Positions 31,285 through 41,500 of a DNA stretch of 64,000 bases are shown in pieces. The translations under genes and the position numbers were made by a program. The DNA is from Victivallales bacterium (GTDB lineage Bacteria; Verrucomicrobiota; Lentisphaeria; Victivallales; UBA1829). The stretch lies in assembly GCA_016285345.1 (NCBI GenBank), contig JAEEQN010000007.1:30240-94239 (forward strand), in the 5' to 3' direction. Positions within the stretch are counted from its first letter, which is position 1. The number at the start of each line of letters is the position of its first letter. The notes under the pieces were generated by a model, which was not told the DNA's origin, ran no database searches, and saw only the letters and a list, made by a program, of their open reading frames with translations.

Positions 31285-33057
31285 TCAGTCGGCCGGAGAG
31301 ATGCGGTAGACGCCCGCGGCATGGCATTTGAGGGTGCGTGAGAAAGAACCCTCGAACGTGCCGAGATCCTTGCCTTCCCACAGGTCGCGGACTTTTGCCT
31401 TCTTGCCGATGCCGAGTTCGGCGAAGTCCACAGAGACTTCCGCCGTGTCCTTGACTTCCACATCGAACGCCTCGTCGGTCAGGACGAGGAATTCGATCGT
31501 GCCGCCCTGACGCTCCATGCCGTCGGCGAGGACGCCGCGCGCGGTGAGGGTGTCGTAGCCTTCCGGACGGTCATAGATGATGACCGAGGCGGCATGCGTG
31601 CCGATGCCGTCGATCCGGCGGCCGTCGGAGGACTGTCCGACGCGGGGATTGCCCCAGCCCGCCGAAGCGCTCTTCCAGCGGAGTTCGGTGAGCTTCTTCG
31701 TGCCGGCGGGACCGGAGAGGACGGGTTCCAGCCAGGCCGCGTGGTCGAAGTTGATGCCGTCGCCGCCGTCGGTCACGGCCAGCGCGAACGACTTCGATCC
31801 GCCGATGTCGGCCTTGATCTCCGTTTCGCGGACGCCGGAGCCGCCGACTTTGATGCTGTGGAATTTGGCCTTCTGGTAGTCGATGTTGTGCGTGCCGGGC
31901 GTGGAGGCGTTGAACAGCGCGACGTATTTGTCCTTGCTGCCGGGGACGTCCGCGGCCCACACGAAGAGGTCGCCCTTCTGCGAGAGCTGGCGGTTGTTTT
32001 CGCTGTTCTGGTTGATCTCGATGACCTCCTTGTTCGTGAGGAGCTTCAGCGTCCAGTCGTCAAGCTTGGTCATGTCCGCGCCGAGGATGAGCGGAGACCG
32101 CGCGATGGACCAGAGCGTGAAGCAGAGGCGCTGCTCGTCCTGCGTGAAGTTGGTCTTGCGGTTGAACTGGATAATGCCGAAGGGGAGCATGTCGGCGTCC
32201 GGCCAGGAGCCTTTGATGCGGTAGGGTTCCCAGCGGTGCAGACGGCCGAACATCCCGTACAGCGGAGACCAGCGGTCCCAGAAGTCGTCGGAAACGCGCC
32301 ACATATTGGCGTGCTCGTCCGCGTGCTTGCCGTTCTGGATCGGGGTGTCGCCGGGGGAGAGGCTGAGGATGATCGGGCGGCCGCATTTGTCGATGGCCTT
32401 GCGGATCGCCTCGATCTCGGCGGTAGCATACGGACGGGAGAGGTCGTCGATCTTGATGAAGTCGAGCCCCCACTCGGCGAACTGCTCGAAGAGGGAATCG
32501 TAGTACTCCTGCGCGCCGGGCTTGCTCATGTCGACGCCGTACATGTCGGAGTTCCACGGGCAGATGCTGCGCGTGTTGGCGATGTCCTGCGCGCGGTAGT
32601 TCGTGCCTTTCACTTTCGTATTCTCGCGGACGGCCTGACGCGGGATGCCGCGCATCAGGTGCACGCCGATCTTCAGGCCGCGTTCGTGCATGTAGTCGGC
32701 GAGCGGCTTGAGGCCCTTGCCGTCTTTCGAGGACGGGAATCGTTCCGGTCCGGGGATGAAGCGGCCGTATTCGTCCATGGAGAACTGGTGGCGGGCGTCG
32801 CTCTGGAATCCCTTCTGGTTGTCGTTGTACCACTGGTGGTCGATCACGAAGACGTCCCAGCCGAACGGCTTCAGCTGTTTGATCATGGCTTCGGCCTGTT
32901 CTTTCGCCTGCGCCTCGGTGAGGCTGAGGCCGAAGCAGTCGAAGCTGTTCCAGCCCATCGGCGGAGTCGGCGCCCAGTCATGGAAATCGGCCGCGGAGAG
33001 AGCCGCGCCGGCGATCATGGCGCATGCGAGCGTAAGAGTTTTGAGTGTCGCTTTCAT
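31285..33057 (-). CDS. Secreted GH27 alpha-galactosidase with a C-terminal NPCBM module
   Basis: A 590-aa protein. The ATG at 33057 follows GGGAG and opens a signal peptide (about 1-22); a longer frame upstream runs through the promoter. The GH27 barrel starts at PPMGWNSFDCFG (32-43). The nucleophile Asp sits in IKIDDLS (D204) and the acid/base in WRVSDDF (D257/D258). A beta-sandwich follows, and the C-terminal 100 residues (WKSASAGWGNPRVGQSS, IDGIGTHAASVI) form an NPCBM carbohydrate-binding module. The nucleophile motif differs from the usual KYDNC, and several clade members of this shape act on other alpha-galactose-like links, so substrate is open. It likely removes terminal alpha-galactosyl groups from plant or host glycans in the periplasm or outside the cell. 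Confidence 0.85.
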   Translation of the reverse strand: MKATLKTLTLACAMIAGAALSAADFHDWAPTPPMGWNSFDCFGLSLTEAQAKEQAEAMIKQLKPFGWDVFVIDHQWYNDNQKGFQSDARHQFSMDEYGRFIPGPERFPSSKDGKGLKPLADYMHERGLKIGVHLMRGIPRQAVRENTKVKGTNYRAQDIANTRSICPWNSDMYGVDMSKPGAQEYYDSLFEQFAEWGLDFIKIDDLSRPYATAEIEAIRKAIDKCGRPIILSLSPGDTPIQNGKHADEHANMWRVSDDFWDRWSPLYGMFGRLHRWEPYRIKGSWPDADMLPFGIIQFNRKTNFTQDEQRLCFTLWSIARSPLILGADMTKLDDWTLKLLTNKEVIEINQNSENNRQLSQKGDLFVWAADVPGSKDKYVALFNASTPGTHNIDYQKAKFHSIKVGGSGVRETEIKADIGGSKSFALAVTDGGDGINFDHAAWLEPVLSGPAGTKKLTELRWKSASAGWGNPRVGQSSDGRRIDGIGTHAASVIIYDRPEGYDTLTARGVLADGMERQGGTIEFLVLTDEAFDVEVKDTAEVSVDFAELGIGKKAKVRDLWEGKDLGTFEGSFSRTLKCHAAGVYRISPAD

Positions 33058-33144
33058 GGAAAACTCCCGGTTTGAGGTTGTATGAATTGGAAAGCGGGCG
33101 GTTTTTTGAGGTGGATTGAAGCCGTCCCGCCGCATTTCGCGGTT

Positions 33145-33173
33145 AATATATGCGAGGCAGGTAATAAAGTCAA
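33145..33173 (-). promoter_or_regulatory. Promoter of the GH27 gene
   Basis: TTGACT, 17-nt spacer, TATATT on the minus strand, giving a leader of about 80 nt. Confidence 0.65.
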
Positions 33174-33261
33174 GTAAAAAAACGGGAAAAAACGGGCGCG
33201 GATGAACGGATATTCCGATTTGGCTTTCCGCAGGGCGTTTTTTAACGTTTCTCCAAAATGC

Positions 33262-35133
33262 TCATTTGTCCTGCATGCAGAGACGCGGCAGACCGGAAAC
33301 GCGGTCGATGTGCCGTTCGACCGCGCCGCGGAACGCATCATGTCCGGCGACGATCACGGCCTTTTTCTTCGCGCGGGTCAGGCCGGTGTAGACGGATTCG
33401 CGCGTCACGATGCCATGATCCGTGCCGGACGGCGGGAGGAACAGCAGGATGTTGTCATAGTCGCTGCCCTGGGACTTGTGGATGGTGAACGCGTATGCGG
33501 GCGCGTACTGCGGCAGGGATTCCGGCGGAATCCCGCGCCATTTGAACTCGGAAGCGGGATCGGGGAAGAAGACGAGAAGGCGGTTCGCGCGGCTGCCGGC
33601 TTCCGACCGTCCGAGCGGACGGCCGTCGTCTCCGGCAAACCACAGGATCCCGGTGTCGCCGTTGAACACGTTTGTGCCGTAGTCGTTCCGGAGAACCAGG
33701 AACGTTTCGCCCGGAACGGGGCCGCCCGTGTCCGGGAATCCGAGAATGGAGCGGGCGAGCCTGTTGAGCGCGTTTGCGCCGTACGGCCCGACGTTGAACG
33801 GCGTAAGGATGCGGAACTGCTCGAAACGTTCCCACGCGGCATCGACGGTGTCTTCGTCGCAGTACCGGACCGCGACAGAGCCTTTCCTATAAAACCACGC
33901 GTCCGCCGCCTCGATTTCATCCATTAGGAATTGACGAAGCGCGTGTTTCGGCGGAATGTCGCGGGAAACGACCGCCTTGCGGTTCGATTGCGTCATATAC
34001 TCCCATGCCTCCTCCGCCTGGCCTGCGTTGATCGCGTCCTTCATGATACATATCTCGCCGCCCTGCGGAAAACGCCGGCTCTCGGTCAGTTCCACGAGGC
34101 GGTCCGGCTCGGAACCGCGCAGAATGGAACAGAAGTCGCCGAAGACTGAGCCGGGTTCCACGGAGGACAGCTGGTAGCGGTCGCCCAGCAGGATGACCGA
34201 CGCATCGTCGGGGACGGCTTTCAGGAGGCTGACCATGAGCGACTGCGCGATCATGGAGCATTCGTCGACGATGAAAAGTTTGTAGCGGAGCGGATTCTTC
34301 CGGTTGTGGCGGAACGTCCCGTCCTGCGGGTTCCATGAAAGGAGGCGGTGGATCGTGGACGACTGGATCTGCGCGATCTCCGCCCGGCGCGAATCATCGC
34401 GCAGATTTTCCAGCTGTTGGTCCAGCGCCTGTTTCATGCGCATCTGCGCCTTTCCGGTCGGGGCGCACAGGATGATGTCGGACGGTTTTTCTCCGCGAAG
34501 GGCGAGGATGATGGACACGATCGTCGTCTTGCCTGTCCCGGGACCGCCGCTGATGACGAGGAATTTCGAGTTTACCGCGGCGGCCGCGGCGGTTTTCTGT
34601 TCCTCGCCGAGTTCAAGTTTCGTAACCGTTTCAAACGGAATGGATTCGGCGGAAGATGCATCGTTTGTACGCAACCTCAGGTAATCCCGCAGGAACAGCT
34701 CGTTCTGGAACGCGCGGCCGAGGTAATACAGGCCGTTTACCAGAAGCAGCGGAGCCGGCTGGAACGCTTCGCCCGAGTCGGGGCTGTACTCCCGGAAAAG
34801 GCATGGAAACGCATTCGGATCCGGCGGCCAGTTTTTAAGCCGGTCGACAAAACTGAAGTCAGGCATTTCGCCGGAATCCTGCACTGTGTCATCGTTGTCT
34901 CCGGTGGAGAGGTTCTCCAGATAGTACCGGAGTTTTCCGCGTGTATTGATTTTATCCGCCGGAAGCGCGATTTCCCCGTGCATGGACGCGGCATTGGAGA
35001 CGAGCGCGGCGAGCAGCGTCAGAGAGGGATCGCTGTCCGCGTTTTCACCGATGAACCGCGAAAACGCGACGTCGATATCCGCAAGCAGGCCGTGGCCCCG
35101 GAGCTGATTCAAAAACTCGAAGATAGTCGTCAT
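33262..35133 (-). CDS. recD: RecD subunit of exonuclease V
   Basis: A 623-aa superfamily 1B helicase. The start at 35133 overlaps the recB stop as ATGA; a longer frame would lie inside recB. Walker A is GGPGTGKT (about 196-203), Walker B is within LFIVDEC, and the late motifs FTIHKSQGSDYD and YTGLTRAKKKAVIV are intact. It moves 5' to 3' on one strand as the fast motor of RecBCD. It has the usual length for RecD (608 aa in E. coli). It is the last gene of recC-recB-recD. Confidence 0.88.
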   Translation of the reverse strand: MTTIFEFLNQLRGHGLLADIDVAFSRFIGENADSDPSLTLLAALVSNAASMHGEIALPADKINTRGKLRYYLENLSTGDNDDTVQDSGEMPDFSFVDRLKNWPPDPNAFPCLFREYSPDSGEAFQPAPLLLVNGLYYLGRAFQNELFLRDYLRLRTNDASSAESIPFETVTKLELGEEQKTAAAAAVNSKFLVISGGPGTGKTTIVSIILALRGEKPSDIILCAPTGKAQMRMKQALDQQLENLRDDSRRAEIAQIQSSTIHRLLSWNPQDGTFRHNRKNPLRYKLFIVDECSMIAQSLMVSLLKAVPDDASVILLGDRYQLSSVEPGSVFGDFCSILRGSEPDRLVELTESRRFPQGGEICIMKDAINAGQAEEAWEYMTQSNRKAVVSRDIPPKHALRQFLMDEIEAADAWFYRKGSVAVRYCDEDTVDAAWERFEQFRILTPFNVGPYGANALNRLARSILGFPDTGGPVPGETFLVLRNDYGTNVFNGDTGILWFAGDDGRPLGRSEAGSRANRLLVFFPDPASEFKWRGIPPESLPQYAPAYAFTIHKSQGSDYDNILLFLPPSGTDHGIVTRESVYTGLTRAKKKAVIVAGHDAFRGAVERHIDRVSGLPRLCMQDK

Positions 35134-38100
35134 GATTCGTTTCCTTTCCGGAACAGCGTCAGGAGGTTTTCGAGGCAATCCCGCGGCGGCGCGTCGAACC
35201 AGATGCCGTTCTGTGTCCCGCGTTTCAAACCGCGCAGGAAGAAATAATAAACGCCGCCGAACGAACCGTAATCCATGCCGCGCTGACGGAGCATCTGAAG
35301 AAGGGCGGCCGCATAGAGATAGGATTGCAGGACATATCCGGCATGCCCCATCGCGTCGCGGACGCGGTCCGGCGCATAGTCCGCATCGGAACCGCCCAGC
35401 CAGTTCGTTTTCCAGTCTACGATGTAGTATTTGCCGTCGTGCTCGAAAACGAGGTCGATGATGCCGTTGAGGATGCCTTTTTTGTCGAGGGCGATATCCG
35501 CCTGTTCGACAAGCGTTCGCGCCTGCTCGGATGCGGACGCGGACAGAATGCCCGTGATGCGTCCGATGTCGAGGCTGGCCGGAGCGTCCAGGAAGAATTC
35601 CATTTCCGGGACCATCCGATCCTGACTGAGTTCGGAGAGGGAGATCCCCATGCCCGGCAGAGAAATCTGAAGCGTGCGGGATACGCCGTCGATGAGCTGA
35701 TGTTTTAAGATCTCGTTATCCGAGTCGTAACCGAACTCCCGGAGGACGGCGGAAACACGGCTTTGGACCGCTTCGGAATCCGCCTGCCCTGTCGATGCGA
35801 AGAGATCGAAGTGTCCAGCGCAGATTTCCAGCAGTTTGTGCGTCATGCTGCCGACGGTCGCGCCGCGCGGGAAATCGCGGAACAGGTTCACATCAGCGGA
35901 ATGAATAACCTGTGTTTCAACGTCCGTTTCAGGCTCGATCGCCTCGGAAAGCGCATCGTTGCATTCGTCCAGGTCCGCCGGAGTCTCGGTTTCCGCGTCC
36001 GCCCGGTCGTTCAGGATGTTGTGGAACGCCGAGAAGCTCATGATGCTCCAGTCGTCGCGCACCTCGCCGGAAAATTCCGCCGCTGCAAGACTCTCCGGCG
36101 CATCGTCCGGACGGAGCGGCCCGATGTCGTCGCGCATGCCGAAATGCCGCTCGAAGACACCGTTTTGTTTTACATGGAATGCTCCGCCATTTTCCGGTTC
36201 GTCCAGATCCGTCCACCAGGCGGCGGTCGGCTGGGGGAGGAGGTCCCTCGATCCGGTGAAATAACCGGCCATCCACCGTTGTTCCACGATGGTCCCGGCG
36301 GATTTCTCTCCCGTATCCGCCGTACGTTCATGCGACATCAGAAGAGCGCCCTGCGCGGAGTTCGTGAAGTTCATGGCCTGACCGCTCGGCTTTTCGAGCT
36401 GGCGCGTATAGAGATACGTGATGAGAGATGCTCGCGTGAGCGCCACGTAGAGAAGGCGCAGCGAACTCCGGAATTCCTCGTCCCTGGCGGTCGCCCTGCT
36501 GGTATCGCTCATGCTGAAATCCAGAATGATTTCGCCATCCTCCGGCGAGGACGTCTGTCCCGCCTGCGCCGCAGTATTGATCCGGCTGGCGATCACGCCG
36601 TACTGCATGCGTTTCCATTCCCTCATGGCGGGATACGGGATGAACACCACGGGGAATTCCAGCCCTTTCGCCGCGAACATGGTCAGGATCTGCACCGAGG
36701 CGGAATCCCGGTCGAGGCGCAGCTGGTCGGGATTGTCCTCGGAACCGCCCGCGTCGCCGCTGTCCGCATGCCCCTCGATAATCGCGTTCAAACTGTTGTA
36801 GACATCTTCCGGCAGGAGATGCTCCTCCGACTCTTTCCGGAAAAGCAGCTCCATCAGCTGGATGAGGTTCGTGATCACGCGTTCGCCGTTGAACTCGGAC
36901 AGGATGTGCCCGCGCGGAGACTCGCCCCGGAACGGCGTATCCAGGAATTGCAGGAAGGCGGCGGGGAAACCCGACTGCGACCATACCCTGCCGCAGTCCG
37001 AGAGCTGTTTCATGAGGGACTCGCACCACGCAGGATTGGCGGCGGCGTCCGCGGCGGAAATGCGGAAGAACGGGGAAAGCATCAGCCCGCGGACCGTCCG
37101 CATGTCGGGATGCAGGAAGCACCGGAGCAGCAGGCGCATGAGCTTCGCCTCGTCCGTGTCGTAGACTTTGCCGGACTTGCACGCGGACGCCGCGATTCCC
37201 TCCCGGTTCAGCATCGCCACGAATCCGGCGGCCTCCTCGTGCCTCTGCACCAGGATCGCGATATCGGACGCGCGAAGCGGTCTTGGTGTGTGGTCATCAC
37301 CCTCAAACACGCGCACGGGGCAATTCTCCGAGAGCAGATAGCGTATCTCGCGCACGACGTCCTCCGCGATCCTGCGCGCGCATTCGTCCTTTTGTCCGGC
37401 GTAATGTCTGAGGCGCAGGCTTCCGCCGGAGTTGTCCGGGAAATCCTCCCCGCCCTTCCCCGACGCGATCGAAACGAACGGGATGTCGTTCTGAAGGAAT
37501 ACACCCTCGGTCGTGTGGCCCTCGTCCAGTTCGCCGTCGCCGAACATCCGGTTGACGGCTTCGATCATGGCGGGCGAACTCCTGAAGTTTTTCGTGAGGG
37601 TAAACCGGGCGTCCGCGGTGTTTTTCGCCCGCAGATAGGTGTAGATGTCCGCGCCGCGGAATCCATAGATGGCCTGCTTGGGGTCGCCGATCATGTAGAA
37701 AAGACTGGGGCAGCCCCTCGGGAAACACCGGTCGAAAATGCGGTACTGAATCCGGTCGGTGTCCTGGAATTCGTCCACGAAAACGGCCTGATACCGCGCC
37801 CGGATCAGCTTCGCCAGACCATCGTCCGCCTGAAGCGCCGCGTCCAGGTCCCGGATCATGTCATTGAATGACATCGCGCCGTCCTTCTCCAGTTCCGCCG
37901 GAAGCCTGTCTCTGACATAGCGGTACACGTCCCGGCGGAGCGTCTGCTTCTCGTCCAGCTTCTCGCCGTCGAACGAATCCCGGTCGACCGGCTCCGAGGC
38001 AAAAGCCGCCGCGCGGGAGAGATCGTCGAACGATCCGGCTTTCGAGGCGCCGCCCGTATAGAAACGTTCGCGGCAGAACGCGCGCACCAGACGGTCCCGG

Positions 38101-38540
38101 TACGGGGATTCGTCCGGGACGAGCTCGACTTCGAACCCCTTGCCGGATTTGAGCGCGAACTCCCGGAGCATCTTCTGGCAGAATCCATGGATCGTGCTCA
38201 CGGTCATTTCGTCGATCGAACTGACGGCGAGCTGAAGCAGGATTCTGGATTTCAGGTCTTCGGCCGGAGTGAAAAGATCGGGGTGATACGCCCCGGCGGC
38301 ATCCGCGGCCTCAGGCGCCGGGATCAGATTGGCGAGTTCCTCGTTCAGAAGCGCCAAAATGCGGGCTTTCAGTTCGTCCGCGGCGGCGTTGGAAAACGTC
38401 GTGACGAGGATCTTCCGCACGGGGACGCCTTGCAGGATCAAACGCAGGATGAGGTGCGTGATCGTATAGGTCTTGCCGGTCCCGGCGCTCGCCTCGATCA
38501 GATACCGACCGCGGTCGATGGGATATTCGGACAGGTTCAT
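35130..38540 (-). CDS. recB: RecB subunit of exonuclease V (helicase-nuclease)
   Basis: A 1136-aa protein with an N-terminal UvrD-like helicase: ASAGTGKT (17-24), VDEFQDTD (motif II) and DPKQAIYGFRGAD (motif III), with later motifs at FAAKGLEFPVVF and YVALTRAS. The C-terminal PD-(D/E)XK nuclease has the conserved His in MTHKLLE and the metal site GIIDLVF-x8-VDWKTN (about 1027-1047). It unwinds 3' to 5' and cuts the DNA ends. Slightly shorter than E. coli RecB (1180 aa). Its ATG overlaps the recC stop, and its own stop overlaps the recD start. Confidence 0.9.
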   Translation of the reverse strand: MNLSEYPIDRGRYLIEASAGTGKTYTITHLILRLILQGVPVRKILVTTFSNAAADELKARILALLNEELANLIPAPEAADAAGAYHPDLFTPAEDLKSRILLQLAVSSIDEMTVSTIHGFCQKMLREFALKSGKGFEVELVPDESPYRDRLVRAFCRERFYTGGASKAGSFDDLSRAAAFASEPVDRDSFDGEKLDEKQTLRRDVYRYVRDRLPAELEKDGAMSFNDMIRDLDAALQADDGLAKLIRARYQAVFVDEFQDTDRIQYRIFDRCFPRGCPSLFYMIGDPKQAIYGFRGADIYTYLRAKNTADARFTLTKNFRSSPAMIEAVNRMFGDGELDEGHTTEGVFLQNDIPFVSIASGKGGEDFPDNSGGSLRLRHYAGQKDECARRIAEDVVREIRYLLSENCPVRVFEGDDHTPRPLRASDIAILVQRHEEAAGFVAMLNREGIAASACKSGKVYDTDEAKLMRLLLRCFLHPDMRTVRGLMLSPFFRISAADAAANPAWCESLMKQLSDCGRVWSQSGFPAAFLQFLDTPFRGESPRGHILSEFNGERVITNLIQLMELLFRKESEEHLLPEDVYNSLNAIIEGHADSGDAGGSEDNPDQLRLDRDSASVQILTMFAAKGLEFPVVFIPYPAMREWKRMQYGVIASRINTAAQAGQTSSPEDGEIILDFSMSDTSRATARDEEFRSSLRLLYVALTRASLITYLYTRQLEKPSGQAMNFTNSAQGALLMSHERTADTGEKSAGTIVEQRWMAGYFTGSRDLLPQPTAAWWTDLDEPENGGAFHVKQNGVFERHFGMRDDIGPLRPDDAPESLAAAEFSGEVRDDWSIMSFSAFHNILNDRADAETETPADLDECNDALSEAIEPETDVETQVIHSADVNLFRDFPRGATVGSMTHKLLEICAGHFDLFASTGQADSEAVQSRVSAVLREFGYDSDNEILKHQLIDGVSRTLQISLPGMGISLSELSQDRMVPEMEFFLDAPASLDIGRITGILSASASEQARTLVEQADIALDKKGILNGIIDLVFEHDGKYYIVDWKTNWLGGSDADYAPDRVRDAMGHAGYVLQSYLYAAALLQMLRQRGMDYGSFGGVYYFFLRGLKRGTQNGIWFDAPPRDCLENLLTLFRKGNES

Positions 38541-41500
38541 GCTTTCCCGCCTTTCCCGACGGTAAAAACCGTCGCGCCGAAGAACGCTTTCGCAAGGGAT
38601 TCGACCAGCGCGCCGGACGGCATCGCGCCGCCGAAGAACATGCCGAATTTTCCGGCGTCCCCCGATGAATTGTATCCGCCTTCCCAGGCGTTTTCCGCAT
38701 CCTTCATGCTCCCCGTCAGGAACAGCTGATAAGACGCTTTCGGGAAGAACGGCAGCGGAGCGAGCATGCCGGCCTGATAAAGATACAGGAGCCGCTTCAC
38801 GGCCTGTTCCGCATCGGCCTGTTCCATCGCGTCCGCCTCCATGAACATGGCACCCTTCTTTTCGTCAACATACACGATCCGCGTCCGGGTCTTCCGGCTG
38901 AGGTTCGCCCGGATGTGCCTCATAATCGGATCGATCAGCAAAGAGCCGGAAATCCTGTCCGTCATACACGGAAACGCCTGAACGCAAGTGCCGTCCGGTT
39001 CGCCGGACGGGGACACGGCCATCTCCGGCAGGATCAGCGTGGTACGGAACGTACCGGAAAGGACGCTCTGAAGTTCCATGCCGCATTCTCCGGCGTCCTC
39101 CGCCGTATACTCGAATTCCCATTCCTCCGCCGGAATGATCTCCGTCCCAGCCGCCGTAACGGCTTCCATGCCGCGGGCGAGTTCGACGATCTCCGCCCAG
39201 TCCTGCCAGTCGTCCTCCGTCTGCGTCAACGGGACGGCTCCGTTCAGTTTCATCCGTTTCAGGCTCGTGCGCTTCAGTTCCGCCCGGTCCGCATCGTCCG
39301 TCGCCAGATACATTTGGAGCAGTTCCTCTTTCCAGCTCCAGTCCAGTCCTCCTTCGAACATCTCCGAATCCTCCGGCGAGGCATTCCCGTACACGGTCAC
39401 GGACGCGTCAAGCCCGCTCCGGACAAACGTCCCGGCGGGATTGCGGAAGAACCCCGTCAGCTCGTTGAGATCGACTCTTCGATTATATTCCTCCCCGCCT
39501 GCATCGGACGGACGGATTCCCGGCTGAATATGGAACAGAGGCAGCTGTTCCCGGTCGCGCGCCGGATCCGCGATCTGTTTCGCGGCGGCCAGCAGCGTCG
39601 CCGAGTACGACTGGTTCACCGCGCCGGACCGGAACAGCTCCGTCGAGAAGGAATGGATCGGCTCCTGAAGCTCGATAAAACTGTTTTCGCCGAATTCCTG
39701 CGTCAGATAGTTCTTGAGTTCGTCCACGCACGCGGACGGAGGTTTCTCCTTGCGGTCGTGGTTGTCCCGTCCGATATAGCTGATATACAGATACTTCCGC
39801 GCCGCCATGATCGTGTCCAGGAAAAGCTGGCGCGATTCGTCGCGCCGGAGCGGATCGCCCGGCTCGCGTCCGGCGGCGGAACCGTCCTTCCCCGCGTCCC
39901 GGTACTGCTGCATGAGGTCGAATTCGCGGTTGTCGTCCTCCTCCGGGAACGTCCCGTGATCCATGCCGAGCAGCAGGATCGCGTCGGCGGGGATGCTGCG
40001 CATGGGACGCAGGCCGCAGAACGTGATCTTTCCGCGCATGAACCCGACGGTGTTGTCCTCCGGCCGGACGTGTTTGTCCTGAAGATACGCCAGCACGATC
40101 CCGCTGGTCAGCGGCACGTCCGCGGCGTCCGCGTCCGTGAGGATGCGGAACCACGCGCTCAGCACGCTCTGCAACAGGATTTTCAGCTCGGATTCTTTTC
40201 CGAAAAGGTACCCGGCGGCATCGGTCAGCATGGATTCCCATTCCCCGAACGGGACGCCGCTGCGCTCGCGTCTCCGCATAAACCGGGCGATCTCGTGCAG
40301 TTTCGAGGTCAGACTGATGAATTTGCCGAGCAGATCGGCGCGGCTGCCGTCGAATCCCGGCACGGGGAAGACCTCATCTTCATCGCTGATCCGGTACGGG
40401 ACCGCCGGATCGGCGTCCATGGCGTAGTCCAGCAGCATCCGGTCGAGTCCCGTCCGCCAGCTGTTTTCCGGGAACGCCGCGCCTCCGGAAAGCCTGTGTT
40501 CGTCCGCGTCCCATCCCCAGCGGATGCCCGCCCGCGTCGCCGAGGTCAGGCAATACTGGCAGTCGTCCGCCGTAAGTCCCCACTGCGCCTGAAGTTCGCG
40601 GTCCTGCATGATCCCGAACACGTCGGACGCGGTGAAATCGCCTTTGAACAGCGCCAGCACTTTCATCAGCGTACTGTACGACGGCAGGCGCTCCGTCTGA
40701 GGGCGGTCCGCGACGGACACGCCGAGTTTCACGGTGTCGTGCGAGTGGTTGAACACGGCGTCCACCAGCGGGGCGTATTCCGACGGGGACGGAGTCATGA
40801 TGAAGATGTCCTTGATCGAAAGCTCCGGATCCTCGTTCAGGCAGTGCAGGATGAAATTGTGCGCCGCCTCGACTTCGCGGAACGCCGAATAACAGCTCCG
40901 GATCTGGACCGACCGGCAGCCGCTTCCCTCTTTCCGGGCGGCCGCCTGCACGCCGCGCGGCCGGATGTCCCGCCGGATGCGGTCCTGAAGCCGGTGCAGA
41001 ACCGTGTCATCCTCCGGTACCGGTTTTTCTTTCGCCTCGTAATCGTAATCCGTGTCGCCGTCCCAGTCGCCGGTCCCGCTCAGCAGGACGCGGCTTTGCA
41101 TCGCGAACGACGCCACGAGCGGATTGTGCTGGAAATACAGGGTCTCCATGTCTTCCCGGAGCCGGTCCGGGTCCTGTCCCTCATGGAAATACCGCGTCAG
41201 GAACTCTTTCAGCTCGTCCTTTTCCCGGCGGACGTCCTCCATGAAGAACGTTTTACCGGGGACCAGATGATACAGCTTGACGGGTGTACCCGCGCCGCTG
41301 AACTGCTCCATGCACCGGAGCACGGCCGGAGGCAGTTGCGAAAACCCGAAAATACGGATCGTCCCGGCCTTATCCGCATCGGAAACCAGGTCCAACTCGC
41401 CGCGCATGATCTTCCCGTATACCGCGGCGAAATGATTGCCCTTCCAATCTTCACCCGAGATGTGCCGCCAGAGTTCGCCCTGCCATAGCGCGGAGGGTTC

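Noticed and set aside
35763..37871. 702-codon plus-strand frame opposite recB
   Set aside because: Antisense shadow of a well-conserved helicase gene.
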